The notes under the pieces are model-generated. The model searched no databases. It saw only the letters and a program-made list of their open reading frames with translations, and was not told the origin of the DNA. This document shows positions 51,717-60,585 of a stretch of DNA of 64,000 bases, one piece after another. Location of the stretch: positions 94,159-158,158 of the forward strand of contig CAJUNR010000001.1 of assembly GCA_910587765.1 (NCBI GenBank), read 5' to 3'. This DNA comes from an uncultured Lachnospiraceae bacterium. Lineage in GTDB: Bacteria > Bacillota > Clostridia > Lachnospirales > Lachnospiraceae. How positions within the stretch are numbered: the first letter of the stretch is position 1; each line of letters begins with the position of its first letter. Position numbers and translations under genes: made by a program.

Positions 51717-53454
51717 AGCTTTTATCTCCTTCCGGAATCTGGATCAGAAAATCAGCTCCTGACTGATAATCTGTATTCACTTTTATCTTTCCTCCAAACA
51801 TTTTCAATATATTCCATACAATATAAAGCCCCAGGCCTTCCCCGCCGTCTGACTTTTCTTTATCTTTTGTGGAATAAAAAGGATTAAATATTTTGCTCAC
51901 ATCCTCCGCCGGTACTCCTCTGCCATTATCCCGAAAATGTACGGTCAGCAGACGGTCGTTCTTATGGCATATCACATGTATCTTTTTTTCTCCCTTTTTT
52001 TCCTTCAACTCATCAATCGAATTGCTGATCAGATTATATATGATCTGATCAAAAAGGACATTGTCACCATATAGTATAAACTCCTGCTCTCCTTCAATAT
52101 ACACATCGATCCCCACACTCTCCAGTCTCATCTTCATATCCTGAAACACAGATTTCATATGGGCAATACAGTTAAACCATGTATTAACACTTTTTCCGGA
52201 TACAACCGGCGCAAAACGTTTCAATAATCGATCGACCCGTAACGTCTGATTTAAGATATCCGTCAAAAGCATTTCCAGTTCCTTACCCGATCCCATGCCT
52301 CTGGACAGTTTCATTTGATAAAGCTGCACCCCGTACCTTATGTTTGTGATCGGCTGCCCAAGTTCATGAGAAAATCCTTTCAGCAATTCTTTGATTGCGA
52401 TCAACTGCCGGTTATGTTCCTGCTCTGACACCATATCCTTAATCGTGTCCCAAAATGCCTCTTCCGTTTCCTGCTCTTCCCACGTCCCCTTTTGCACCCG
52501 AACTGTTTTCGCAAAGCCATACTTTTTTTCCTCCAGCAGGCTGATATGTTTTCTCATTTCAACCGCATCGTCTATCATCCCCAGTTTTACATAAAAGTTT
52601 TGCAGTGTTCTGCTGATTGGGATGCTGCTTTCCGCACTGTTTCGTATTCTTTTTAAAGTACGCAAAAGATTTGTCTCATCATTTTTGTTCAGATAATAAT
52701 ACACAAATTCATACTGAATGTTAAATCCCTGTCTTTGTCTGACCTCGGGATTCATCAAAATATAATGATCTGCCTTTCCGTAATCCCCTGTTTTTCTACA
52801 CAGGCGAAACAAAGTTCTGATCACAACCTCATCGGTATCGTACACAAGTATACATTCTGTCAAATCCAGAGCCAGGCTGTACAACTCATATTTTTCCATG
52901 ACAGCAATCAGTTTCTTGTCCTTTTGTGCAGATTTTCTGGAATGAACTCCGTTATTTTGTTCCCACCACAAAAAACGATAAATATTCCATTGGTTGCCGG
53001 AATTCTCCTGTTGTTCCATCCAGTCGGTCACCGTTTTCTCATTCTTTTCAACGTTTTTGAAGATCTCATTCTCCTCCGGAAACGCATCATATAAAACAGC
53101 CGCAACGTTACGTTTCAATTCCGCTGAAAAAACACCTGCATTAAAAAGGCCTACGATTTTATCATAAATTTGCTTTAGCAGTTCTTCATCCGCAGCATTT
53201 TTGTACCTTGCCCAAAATTTAACAAAATTTTTGAAATATTGCAGCTCCTCATTAATTTTTGTTAAAAATTCTACATATGCGTTCCCTGCCGTCACATAGT
53301 CTTTTTTCACCATAGACAGATCGCCCAAAATTTTGTAGAAAAAGTTGGAATCCGGATAATGTTCGATTGCCTCTTTTGTTACCACAACCGCTTCGTCGAT
53401 CTGCCCGCATCTGCGGAAGTTTTCTATTCTCAATGAGAAATTATATTTACTCAT
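51709..53454 (-). CDS. Soluble histidine kinase with N-terminal TPR-like region
   Basis: 581 residues with no membrane helix or signal peptide. Residues 1-310 are helical with TPR-like spacing (FYKILGDLSMVKKDYVTAGN; LFRLCRKTGDYGKADHYIL). The kinase core has His363 in KGFSHELGQPITNI, Asn box NLISNSIDEL, DNGRGV (509) and GGEGLGLYIV (538). It should sense a cytoplasmic signal or protein partner and phosphorylate the adjacent receiver. Its ATGAGTAA start overlaps the end of folC, and its AT-rich codon use differs from folC and pheA, suggesting later insertion. Confidence 0.9.
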   Translation of the reverse strand: MSKYNFSLRIENFRRCGQIDEAVVVTKEAIEHYPDSNFFYKILGDLSMVKKDYVTAGNAYVEFLTKINEELQYFKNFVKFWARYKNAADEELLKQIYDKIVGLFNAGVFSAELKRNVAAVLYDAFPEENEIFKNVEKNEKTVTDWMEQQENSGNQWNIYRFLWWEQNNGVHSRKSAQKDKKLIAVMEKYELYSLALDLTECILVYDTDEVVIRTLFRLCRKTGDYGKADHYILMNPEVRQRQGFNIQYEFVYYYLNKNDETNLLRTLKRIRNSAESSIPISRTLQNFYVKLGMIDDAVEMRKHISLLEEKKYGFAKTVRVQKGTWEEQETEEAFWDTIKDMVSEQEHNRQLIAIKELLKGFSHELGQPITNIRYGVQLYQMKLSRGMGSGKELEMLLTDILNQTLRVDRLLKRFAPVVSGKSVNTWFNCIAHMKSVFQDMKMRLESVGIDVYIEGEQEFILYGDNVLFDQIIYNLISNSIDELKEKKGEKKIHVICHKNDRLLTVHFRDNGRGVPAEDVSKIFNPFYSTKDKEKSDGGEGLGLYIVWNILKMFGGKIKVNTDYQSGADFLIQIPEGDKSCV

Positions 53455-54769
53455 GGTACCTGTTTTCTCCGCATCGATTTTTCTGTTTCCGTTCCCGCAC
53501 CGTCGCGATCAGCTCCCCAAGGTAGGACAGCGAGCCGAACGCCAGTATGACGTCGTCCTTCCCTGCCAGCTCATACGCCCGGCCGACCGCCGACCAGATG
53601 CTTTCCGCCGCCTGCACATGCGGATTGTGAGCCGCCACCGCCCGGGCAAGCTCCTCCGCCGGCAGCGCCCTTACATTATCCGGCGTCATCACCGTGATAA
53701 TCTCCGAGGCGTAGCGGACGGTCTTCTCGATCACCGCGTCGTACTCCTTGTCCGCCAGAACTCCCATGATATAGATCAGCCGCTTCCCCCGCAGGTAATT
53801 CCTGATCGTTTCGGCCAGCTTCTCCGCCGCGTCCCGGTTATGGGCTCCGTCAGCGATCACGTACGGTTCTTCGGCGATCACGGTGAAACGGCCGGGCCAG
53901 ACCGTTTCCTTCAGCCCCTTTCTGACGGCTTCCTCCGCAATCCTGTACCCTTTGGCCTTCAGCGCATCAATCACTTCCAGCGCCAGCGCCGCATTGGCAA
54001 ACTGATATTCTCCCGACAGGGAAATCTCCACGCCGTCCCGCTCTCCATAATCGAAATACTGCCGGAACAGTCCTCTCCTGCGGTTCACTACCCGGCCGGG
54101 ATCCGCCGTCACCACTTTACAGCCGCACTGCTTTGCCTTTTGCTGAATCACGCGCTCCGCTTCCGGTTCCTGCTTCATCGTCACCACCGTACAGCCCGGT
54201 TTTATGATCCCCGCCTTATTTTCCGCAATCTCCGACAGGGTATCGCCGAGAATCCCGATATGGTCCATGCTGACGGACGCCAGCACCGCCGCCAGCGTGT
54301 TCTGAATGACATTGGTCGCGTCCAGCCTGCCGCCCATGCCGCACTCCAGCACAACCAGATCGCATCCCTGCTCCGCAAAATACAGAAAAGCCAGCGCCGT
54401 CTCCGCCTCGAACATAGTGGGATGCGCCAGCCCCTCCCAAAGCATCTGCTTTCCCGCCGCCCGGATCCGCTCCGTCAGTCGCACAAGCGCTTCTCTGGAG
54501 ATAAACTGTCCGTTCACCTGAATCCGCTCCCGATAGCTGAAAATCGTGGGCGAAATATATCGGCCCACCCGGTATCCCGCTTCCTTCAATACCGTCGATA
54601 CCCAGGCGAGTACGGAACCTTTTCCGTTGGTCCCCGCGATATGTACAAAAGACAGCTTGTCCTGCGGATTTTCCAGCCGTTTCAGCATCTCCTTTAACGG
54701 CTCCAGCGTATATTCCCCCGCGTATTGATTGCAGTCTTCCAGAAACTGTTTTGCTTCTTCATAAGTCAT
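53447..54769 (-). CDS. folC: Folylpolyglutamate synthase/dihydrofolate synthase
   Basis: 440 residues. The Mur-ligase P-loop is AGTNGKGS (45-52), then ECGMGGRLDATNVI and DHIGILGDTLSEIAENKAGI quoted in part, and the C-terminal domain with DGAHNRDAAEKLAE. It adds glutamates to folates in the cytoplasm. Its stop overlaps the start of the TPR-kinase gene by eight bases. A small copy of the structured repeat lies upstream of its start. Confidence 0.95.
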   Translation of the reverse strand: MTYEEAKQFLEDCNQYAGEYTLEPLKEMLKRLENPQDKLSFVHIAGTNGKGSVLAWVSTVLKEAGYRVGRYISPTIFSYRERIQVNGQFISREALVRLTERIRAAGKQMLWEGLAHPTMFEAETALAFLYFAEQGCDLVVLECGMGGRLDATNVIQNTLAAVLASVSMDHIGILGDTLSEIAENKAGIIKPGCTVVTMKQEPEAERVIQQKAKQCGCKVVTADPGRVVNRRRGLFRQYFDYGERDGVEISLSGEYQFANAALALEVIDALKAKGYRIAEEAVRKGLKETVWPGRFTVIAEEPYVIADGAHNRDAAEKLAETIRNYLRGKRLIYIMGVLADKEYDAVIEKTVRYASEIITVMTPDNVRALPAEELARAVAAHNPHVQAAESIWSAVGRAYELAGKDDVILAFGSLSYLGELIATVRERKQKNRCGENRYHE

Positions 54770-54916
54770 TTAACTTCACACTCTTTCCCGTTCTGCCTCT
54801 GTTTCACTGCACCCCATCATAACATATGGGCGCCGTACTTTCAAGCATACACTGCCGGTTCCCGGCCTGACGCGGGCTGCAGCGTCACTTTTCACATCTA
54901 CGCCGGTTCTCAGCCT

Positions 54917-55047
54917 GATACGGGCAGATCATCCTGAAAGACCCATTGAAGGGCGCCGGTCCTTAGGCGCGGTCTTTTCGCGCCTTAGTACCGCTACGTC
55001 CCTTCATTAAGCGCGAGCGGGGTCTGGAAGGATGATCTGCCCGCATC
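54917..55047 (-). ncRNA. 131-bp structured repeat, copy 2
   Basis: Same length and fold as copy 1 at 47326-47456. The outer arms are GATACGGGCAGATCATCC (54917-54934) and GGATGATCTGCCCGCATC (55030-55047): two base pairs are changed on both sides (G-C to C-G, C-G to A-T). Farther out, GGCTGCAGCGTCACTTTTCACAT and ATGTGAAAATCACGCTGCAGCC, quoted as two arms around 54875-54897 and 55066-55087, extend the palindrome. A second left end (GCCGGTTCCCGGCCTGACGCGGGC, about 54853) suggests nested insertion. No gene lies in 54770-55152. Confidence 0.65.
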
Positions 55048-55152
55048 GGGCGTCCGGGTGGCTTAAATGTGAAAATCACGCTGCAGCCGCTTTCACAGGA
55101 CCTGTGCAAAAGAACATGCATAGTTTTCCGAAAAATCCCCATACTGTCTTGT

Positions 55153-55542
55153 ATGATAAGACAGAACTTTCTTCGATGCGGGATGCTTGGCTGGGCGATG
55201 GAGATCTTCTGGACCGGACTGCATGCGTTCCGCGTACGCAACCTGAAACTGACAGGAAAATCCTCCCTCTGGATGTTCCCGATCTACGGCAGCGCCGCTT
55301 TCCTCACTCCCGTCGTGCAGCGGATGAAAAACACCCCCCTTTTCAAGCGGGGGCTGGTCTATATGTCCTGCATCTTCCTCGGCGAGTACGTAAGCGGCAT
55401 CCTCCTCAAGCGGAAAAACATGTGTCCCTGGGATTACAGCCGCACCCCTTACCACTACCGGGGCGTCATCCGCCTCGATTACGCCCCGGTCTGGTTTCTG
55501 GTGGGGCTTCTCTATGAACGGATCCTGCTGAAATCCGCATAA
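55153..55542 (+). CDS. CmpB-like putative ABC transporter permease (PF06541 type)
   Basis: About 130 residues from MIRQNF; an upstream ATG (55069) lies inside the repeat and is less likely, and neither has a good ribosome binding site. Short helices (LGWAMEIFWTGLHAF, SLWMFPIYGSAAFL, YMSCIFLGEYVSGIL) and NMCPWDYSRTPYHYRGVIRLDY, quoted here as its motif type, mark the CmpB-like family of small membrane proteins annotated as ABC transporter type IV. Function unknown. Confidence 0.7.
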   Translation: MIRQNFLRCGMLGWAMEIFWTGLHAFRVRNLKLTGKSSLWMFPIYGSAAFLTPVVQRMKNTPLFKRGLVYMSCIFLGEYVSGILLKRKNMCPWDYSRTPYHYRGVIRLDYAPVWFLVGLLYERILLKSA

Positions 55543-55562
55543 ACTTATTTTATAGAAACAAG

Positions 55563-55591
55563 TTGAATTTTCCCGGCATATCGTGTATCCT
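55563..55591 (+). promoter_or_regulatory. Candidate promoter of pyrBI
   Basis: TTGAAT (55563), 17-base spacer, TATCCT (55586). A GGCCGG-ATG-CCGGCC palindrome lies in the leader before the AGGAGG of pyrB; without a T-run it does not look like a classical attenuator. Confidence 0.5.
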
Positions 55592-55728
55592 GTTTTATAG
55601 CGGAATTTTAAGCGGCGCAGGCACAGACAGCATACAGATGCTTTCTCCGCCGTTTTCTTCTGCGGTGCAAAACGATTTCCCGGCCGGATGCCGGCCGGAC
55701 TTTCGCATTACTTTAACAGGAGGTATAT

Positions 55729-56649
55729 ATGAGACATTTGATGAGTCCCCTGGACTTCTCGGTCGAAGAACTGGACCGGCTTCTGGATCTGGCGAACGAC
55801 ATTGAGAAGTATCCGGAGAAATATGCACACGCGTGCGACGGCAAAAAGCTTGCCACTTTGTTCTATGAACCAAGTACAAGAACCCGTCTCAGTTTTGAAG
55901 CTGCCATGATGAATCTGGGCGGCAATATTTTTGGTTTCTCTTCCGCGGCCAGCAGTTCCGCAGCCAAAGGAGAAAGCGTTTCCGATACCATCCGCATGGT
56001 TTCCTGTTACGCGGATATCTGCGCCATGCGTCATCCCAAAGAAGGCGCCCCCATGGTGGCCAGCGCCGTATCTTCGATTCCCGTCATCAACGCCGGAGAC
56101 GGCGGACATCAGCATCCCACCCAGACATTGACCGATCTGCTCACGATCCGTTCCCTCAAGGGACGGCTTGACCATCTTGTCATCGGTCTGTGCGGCGACC
56201 TGAAATTCGGGCGCACGGTCCACTCTCTTGTGCGGGCGCTCGCGCGGTACGAGCATGTGACCTTCGTCTTCATCTCTCCCGAAGAACTGAAAGTACCGGA
56301 ATACATCAAGGAAGACGTCCTTGACGCCGAAAACATTCCCTACAAGGAAGTGGAACGCATTGAGGACGTGATGCCGGAACTGGACATCCTCTACATGACC
56401 CGCGTTCAGAGAGAACGGTTCTTCAACGAAGAAGACTATATCCGCCTGAAAGATTTCTACATATTGAATAACAAGAAGATGAAGCTGGCCAAGGAGGACA
56501 TGATCGTCATGCATCCGCTTCCGAGAGTCAACGAGATTTCCGTGGAGGTGGACAAAGATCCGCGGGCTGCCTATTTCCGTCAGGTGCAGTACGGCGTCTA
56601 CGTGCGCATGGCCCTGATCCTTACCCTTCTGGAGGTGAATGTATGTTAA
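55729..56649 (+). CDS. pyrB: Aspartate carbamoyltransferase, catalytic chain
   Basis: 306 residues. Carbamoyl-phosphate loop STRTR (49-53) followed by LSFEAAMMNLGG, then GDGGHQHPTQTLTDLLT and the aspartate-binding HPLPRVNEI. It makes N-carbamoyl-aspartate, the first committed step of pyrimidine synthesis. AGGAGG precedes the ATG. Overlaps pyrI by seven bases; together they form an allosteric holoenzyme. Confidence 0.98.
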   Translation: MRHLMSPLDFSVEELDRLLDLANDIEKYPEKYAHACDGKKLATLFYEPSTRTRLSFEAAMMNLGGNIFGFSSAASSSAAKGESVSDTIRMVSCYADICAMRHPKEGAPMVASAVSSIPVINAGDGGHQHPTQTLTDLLTIRSLKGRLDHLVIGLCGDLKFGRTVHSLVRALARYEHVTFVFISPEELKVPEYIKEDVLDAENIPYKEVERIEDVMPELDILYMTRVQRERFFNEEDYIRLKDFYILNNKKMKLAKEDMIVMHPLPRVNEISVEVDKDPRAAYFRQVQYGVYVRMALILTLLEVNVC

Positions 56650-57077
56650 ATATCGGCGGATTAAACGAAGGCTTTGTTCTGGACCATATCGAAGCGGGCC
56701 GGAGCATGGAGATCTATCAATACCTCAATCTGGATAAATTTGACTGCTGCGTGGCCATTATCAAAAACGCCCGCAGCAACAAGATGGGCAAGAAGGACAT
56801 CATCAAGATCGAATGCTCCATCGACGCCATCGACTTGAAAGCGCTCGGCTTTATCGACCACAACATTACGGTCAATATCATAAAGGACGCCCGTATCGTG
56901 GAGAAAAAACGTCTGTCGCTTCCCAAAGAGATCAAGAATGTGGCGAGGTGCCACAATCCGCGCTGCATCACTTCCATCGAACAGGAGCTGGATCACATCT
57001 TCGTCCTGACGGATCCGCGCAAGGAAATTTACCGCTGTAAATACTGCGAGGAAAAATACCGCAGAAAGAAAAAATAG
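56643..57077 (+). CDS. pyrI: Aspartate carbamoyltransferase, regulatory chain
   Basis: 144 residues. N-terminal nucleotide-binding domain (GRSMEIYQYLNLDKFDCCVAI quoted in part), then a zinc domain with four cysteines in CHNPRCIT and CKYCEEKY. It binds CTP/ATP to regulate PyrB. Translated with pyrB through a seven-base overlap. A hairpin-containing repeat follows the stop. Confidence 0.97.
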   Translation: MLNIGGLNEGFVLDHIEAGRSMEIYQYLNLDKFDCCVAIIKNARSNKMGKKDIIKIECSIDAIDLKALGFIDHNITVNIIKDARIVEKKRLSLPKEIKNVARCHNPRCITSIEQELDHIFVLTDPRKEIYRCKYCEEKYRRKKK

Positions 57078-57085
57078 AGTTTATC

Positions 57086-57111
57086 GGGCAGGGAAGCTTT
57101 CTTCCCTGCCC
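57086..57111 (+). terminator. Hairpin after pyrI, part of dispersed repeat copy B
   Basis: GGGCAGGGAAG and CTTCCCTGCCC pair perfectly around CTTT, nine bases after the pyrI stop. It probably ends the pyrBI transcript. The right arm belongs to the repeat at 57101-57165. Confidence 0.6.
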
Positions 57112-57165
57112 GCCGCGCGGGGTGCGTGCCGCGAAGCGGCAGATTTCCCTGCGCACCCCTGCGCA
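57101..57165. repeat. Dispersed 65-bp palindromic repeat, copy B
   Basis: Matches 15878-15942 at 57 of 65 positions. GGGGTGCG and CGCACCCC pair around an inner TGCCGC-GAA-GCGGCA hairpin, so this copy is fully foldable, whereas the one inside the AraC gene has lost pairs. Confidence 0.65.
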
Positions 57166-57174
57166 TAAAAAACA

Positions 57175-57219
57175 GCCCCGGTCCCGGAAAACGCCGCAAG
57201 ACGTTTCCGGGACCGGGGC
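57175..57219 (-). terminator. Strong terminator of the AI-2E-type transporter gene
   Basis: GCCCCGGTCCCGG and CCGGGACCGGGGC form a long stem (one bulged A beside AAACG/CGTTT); on the minus strand it is followed by TGTTTTTTATG. It starts 25 bases after the transporter stop. Confidence 0.88.
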
Positions 57220-57244
57220 GTATCAGACCCACGCTTTCCCGCAT

Positions 57245-58480
57245 TCAGGACGCCGGCTCCTGCGCCGGCTTCTCTTCCGTTCCCGCTCGCTGCTTTTTCA
57301 GCCTCCCGAGAACCCATTCCCGCGCAAGCTGATAGAAAAACGCGAACACCGGGACTCCGATCACCATGCCCACAATTCCGAACAGCCCCCCGAACAGAAG
57401 GATCGCGAACAGCACCCAGAAACTGCTCAGATGCGTCGTATTTCCCAGAATCTTCGGCCCGAGAATATTCCCGTCAAACTGCTGCAGCACCAGGATAAAG
57501 AGGACGAAATAAACGCATTTGACCGGATTGACCATCAGAATCAGGGCCGCTGTCGGAATCGCTCCGATGAAGGGACCGAAAAACGGAATGATGTTCGTCA
57601 CACCGATGACCACGCTGACCAGCACCGCGTAAGGCATGTCCACAACGCTCGTAAACACCATACAGATCAGGCCGATAATCAGGGAGTCCAGAAGCTTTCC
57701 CTTGATAAAACCGCCCAGATAATCGTTGATGATGTCCACTTCTTTTAAAATCCAGTCCGCCGCCTGCATCCGGTCTTCTTTCAGATGCTCCTTAGGCGGA
57801 AAGAGCGCACGGATCACCAGCTTCGCCTGACGGGCGAACAGCTTCCTGCTGTTCATGAAATAGACCGCGACGATCAGGCCAATCACCAGGTCCTTCGCCG
57901 TCATCAGGAACGTCAGAAGACTGACCGAACCTCCGCTGATGATATCGTTGATGTTCGGAAGAAGCTGCGTCTTGGCAAAATCCTGCATTCCGTTCAGGAT
58001 TTCCTCGGAATACTGCTCCACATAATTGATCAGGAACGTATCCTCCTTCACCAGATCCTCCAGCCACACGGTCGTTTTCAAAATATATCCGGGCATCGCT
58101 TCCGCCAGCATCCGGACGCTGCTGAACACCTGCGAGACGACCATGGCCACCAGCACATAGATCACAAAACAGAACAGAAACAGACTCAGAAAGATGCTGA
58201 CGGCGGCAAACAGCTTCTTCAGCCTGCCCGCCGCGGCTTCCGGCCGCTTCTCCAGACCGGCGGCTCTGGCCAGATAGCGCTCAAAATGATTGCACAGAGG
58301 AGACAGCAGATACGCGATGACCGCCCCGAACGCAAAAGGACGCAGAATCTTCATGATCATCCGCGCATAGGCCCGCAGCTCGTCAAAACGAAAAATCAGA
58401 AAAAAGAATACAATACACATGGCAACTGTAAAAAAAGCCGCCAGTCCTTTATGATAATAATCCTTCCAGTTTTCCTCCAC
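57245..58480 (-). CDS. AI-2E family transporter (YdiK/YhhT type)
   Basis: 411 residues with eight or so membrane helices: GLAAFFTVAMCIVFFFLIF at the N-terminus, FGAVIAYLLSPL, a soluble loop (about 145-215), and the family signature GVTNIIPFFGPFIGAIP. Members are antiporters or metabolite exporters; the name reflects one report on autoinducer-2. Charged C-terminal tail. Divergent from nothing; its promoter lies in 58481-58597. Confidence 0.94.
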   Translation of the reverse strand: MEENWKDYYHKGLAAFFTVAMCIVFFFLIFRFDELRAYARMIMKILRPFAFGAVIAYLLSPLCNHFERYLARAAGLEKRPEAAAGRLKKLFAAVSIFLSLFLFCFVIYVLVAMVVSQVFSSVRMLAEAMPGYILKTTVWLEDLVKEDTFLINYVEQYSEEILNGMQDFAKTQLLPNINDIISGGSVSLLTFLMTAKDLVIGLIVAVYFMNSRKLFARQAKLVIRALFPPKEHLKEDRMQAADWILKEVDIINDYLGGFIKGKLLDSLIIGLICMVFTSVVDMPYAVLVSVVIGVTNIIPFFGPFIGAIPTAALILMVNPVKCVYFVLFILVLQQFDGNILGPKILGNTTHLSSFWVLFAILLFGGLFGIVGMVIGVPVFAFFYQLAREWVLGRLKKQRAGTEEKPAQEPAS

Positions 58481-58597
58481 TTGTTTCGCCCCATTCTTAT
58501 GTAAAGATTTTCCAGTGGAAGTATTGCCCTCCCACCGGATTTTATACTTATTATATTACAGTTTTATCCATAAGAAAAGTAAAAACTTCTTAACGCC

Positions 58598-59911
58598 TCA
58601 CTGCTGAAGATAATTGTTGATGATCCGCTGCAGGATCTTCAGACTGCTGTCAACGGATTTTTCATTTTCCAGTATCTTGTTGATCTCACTGTCCGCCAGC
58701 GCCAGAGCCTGCTCATACCTTTTAAATTGCGGTTCAATGTGCCCCTCCTCGATCACACGCCCCAGAAGATTACCGCTGATGACCGTATCGCCTTCCTCCA
58801 TATCCTCCTGGACGATATTTTCCATTTCCCTGGACTGCGTTACCGCCTTGAGCACCGAAGCTCCCTGTGAGTACTGGAAGATCTCTGTCTGAACCTGTTC
58901 GTCATAAGTCAAAAGCTTCAGAAATTCCCAGGCAAGCCCCTCCTTCTTCGTATTGGCGCTGATTCCCATCAGAAGCGTATCTACCTGGGAAAGATTCTCT
59001 CCCTGACTGCCCGCCGGCATGGTAATGCAGTCCCACTGAAAATTCGCATATCTCCGGATTTTATAAGGATAAGTCTTGTAGGTTCGGTATTCTGCGAACG
59101 TCAGCGGCATAAATGCCACTCTGCCGCCGTTAAAATCCTCCTGTACAACCTTCTGACCCTGGTTCAACTCGTTTAACTGACGGATATATTTTACCGATTC
59201 CGAAATCCGGTCGTCGGTCAGATAGCAGGCGGTCCCGTCCGATTTGAAAATCTCCCCTCCGTTGGAGCATACAGCGTCCATCCAGTCAAAATTATAGATT
59301 CCAAAATAATCCAAAGCCCCGTCTCCGTCCGTATCCTTTGTGACCTTCCGGCAAATCTCATATAGTTCTTCCCATGTCCAGTCCTGATCCGGCATCTTGA
59401 TCCCCTCTCTGGTCAGCAGAGTCTTATTGACAAACATCAAAGTAGGCACCGCCTCGTAAGGCAGCGCATATTGTGTTCCCCCGTATTGTCCGGTTCGAAA
59501 AGCGCTGGAAAAGTACCGTTCCGGGTCAAATGCCGAATCCTTTCTGATCATGTCGTCCAGATTCTTCATAACCCCGAGGGAGGAGAACTGGTTAAAATCA
59601 TTTCCCAGTACCATGAATACATCTGGTTCCTTTCCCGCCAACAGCTTTCTGGAAAGCCATTCCGAATAATCGTCCTTGCGGACTCCGCTGTAATAATGAA
59701 TCCGGACTCCCGGATGCTCCTGTTCAAACCGGTCAATCGCCTTGTCTATAATAAGAAAGCTGTTGGCATTCGCCACGTCCCAGTTGCTGCCGGTAAACAT
59801 TCCGAACTCCAGCACAGTCTCCCGGCTGTCGGCGTATCTCACAAAAAACACGCCTGACACAGCGAGACAGACTGCCGCCGCTCCTGCCGCCCATTTCTGC
59901 CATTTCTTCAT
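58598..59911 (-). CDS. Extracellular solute-binding protein, family 1
   Basis: 437 residues. An N-terminal hydrophobic segment (WAAGAAAVCLAVSGVFFV) lacks a lipobox, so it is a signal peptide or membrane anchor. The binding fold shows FEQEHPGVRIHYYSGVRKDD and GKEPDVFMVLGND, then WTWEELYEICRKVTKDTDGDG, a calcium-loop-like feature usual in sugar-binding proteins. It overlaps the response regulator stop by four bases. Being co-transcribed with a kinase rather than with its permeases, it may serve as a sensing component. Confidence 0.88.
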   Translation of the reverse strand: MKKWQKWAAGAAAVCLAVSGVFFVRYADSRETVLEFGMFTGSNWDVANANSFLIIDKAIDRFEQEHPGVRIHYYSGVRKDDYSEWLSRKLLAGKEPDVFMVLGNDFNQFSSLGVMKNLDDMIRKDSAFDPERYFSSAFRTGQYGGTQYALPYEAVPTLMFVNKTLLTREGIKMPDQDWTWEELYEICRKVTKDTDGDGALDYFGIYNFDWMDAVCSNGGEIFKSDGTACYLTDDRISESVKYIRQLNELNQGQKVVQEDFNGGRVAFMPLTFAEYRTYKTYPYKIRRYANFQWDCITMPAGSQGENLSQVDTLLMGISANTKKEGLAWEFLKLLTYDEQVQTEIFQYSQGASVLKAVTQSREMENIVQEDMEEGDTVISGNLLGRVIEEGHIEPQFKRYEQALALADSEINKILENEKSVDSSLKILQRIINNYLQQ

Positions 59912-60585
59912 TGCTCATCATCTCTCACATACTTTGCCGCATTTGTCTGGACCGCCCAGATAGCAAGCTGCGTCCGGTCTCTCAGATCCAGTTTGTTTAG
60001 AATTGTACTCAGATAATTTCTCACCGTACCGTCCGACAGTTTCAGCGCCTCCGCAATCTCTTTGTTCGCCGCTCCGGTCTCCACCTGCGCTATAATCTTC
60101 CATTCGGTTCTGGTCAGTTCCGCAATTCCCTTATTGCCTACCGGAATCGTATAGTCCGCCTGCGCCATCTGTGAAAACAGCTTCAGTACTTTGGTGGCAA
60201 TATCCGGATTGATCATTGCACGGCCGCTGTACACGGTCCGGATGGCATTCTCAAGTTCATCCATGGACACCCCTTTCAGAAGATATCCGCTGGCCCCGAA
60301 TTTCAGCGCATTGTACACATATTCGTCATCGTCAAACGTCGTCAGTATAATGATTTTGATCTCCGGATAATTCTCTTTAATGATCTTGGTGCATTGAACT
60401 CCGTCCATTTTGGGCATCCGGATATCCATCAAAATTACATCCGGCCTCTGTCTTCGTACACACTGCATGACCTCCTGTCCATCGGCGGCCACATCCGACA
60501 CCTCCATACCTTCTTTGCTGTTCAGCACGATCTGAAGGCTCTGACGGATCAATTCCTGATCGTCTGCTATCAAAACTTTAATCAT
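59908..60585 (-). CDS. NarL/LuxR-family response regulator
   Basis: 225 residues. Receiver with Asp54 in VILMDIRMPKMDG and LLKGVSMDE, then a LuxR-type helix-turn-helix (ELTRTEWKIIAQVETGAANKE; LKLSDGTVRNYLSTILNKLD as separate motifs). It overlaps the kinase end by eight bases. Likely regulates sugar uptake genes of this locus. Confidence 0.95.
   Translation of the reverse strand: MIKVLIADDQELIRQSLQIVLNSKEGMEVSDVAADGQEVMQCVRRQRPDVILMDIRMPKMDGVQCTKIIKENYPEIKIIILTTFDDDEYVYNALKFGASGYLLKGVSMDELENAIRTVYSGRAMINPDIATKVLKLFSQMAQADYTIPVGNKGIAELTRTEWKIIAQVETGAANKEIAEALKLSDGTVRNYLSTILNKLDLRDRTQLAIWAVQTNAAKYVRDDEQ

Noticed and set aside
55595..55710. PyrR-type attenuator before pyrB
   Set aside because: Only a short GGCCGG/CCGGCC palindrome without a T-run or a competing antiterminator was found.
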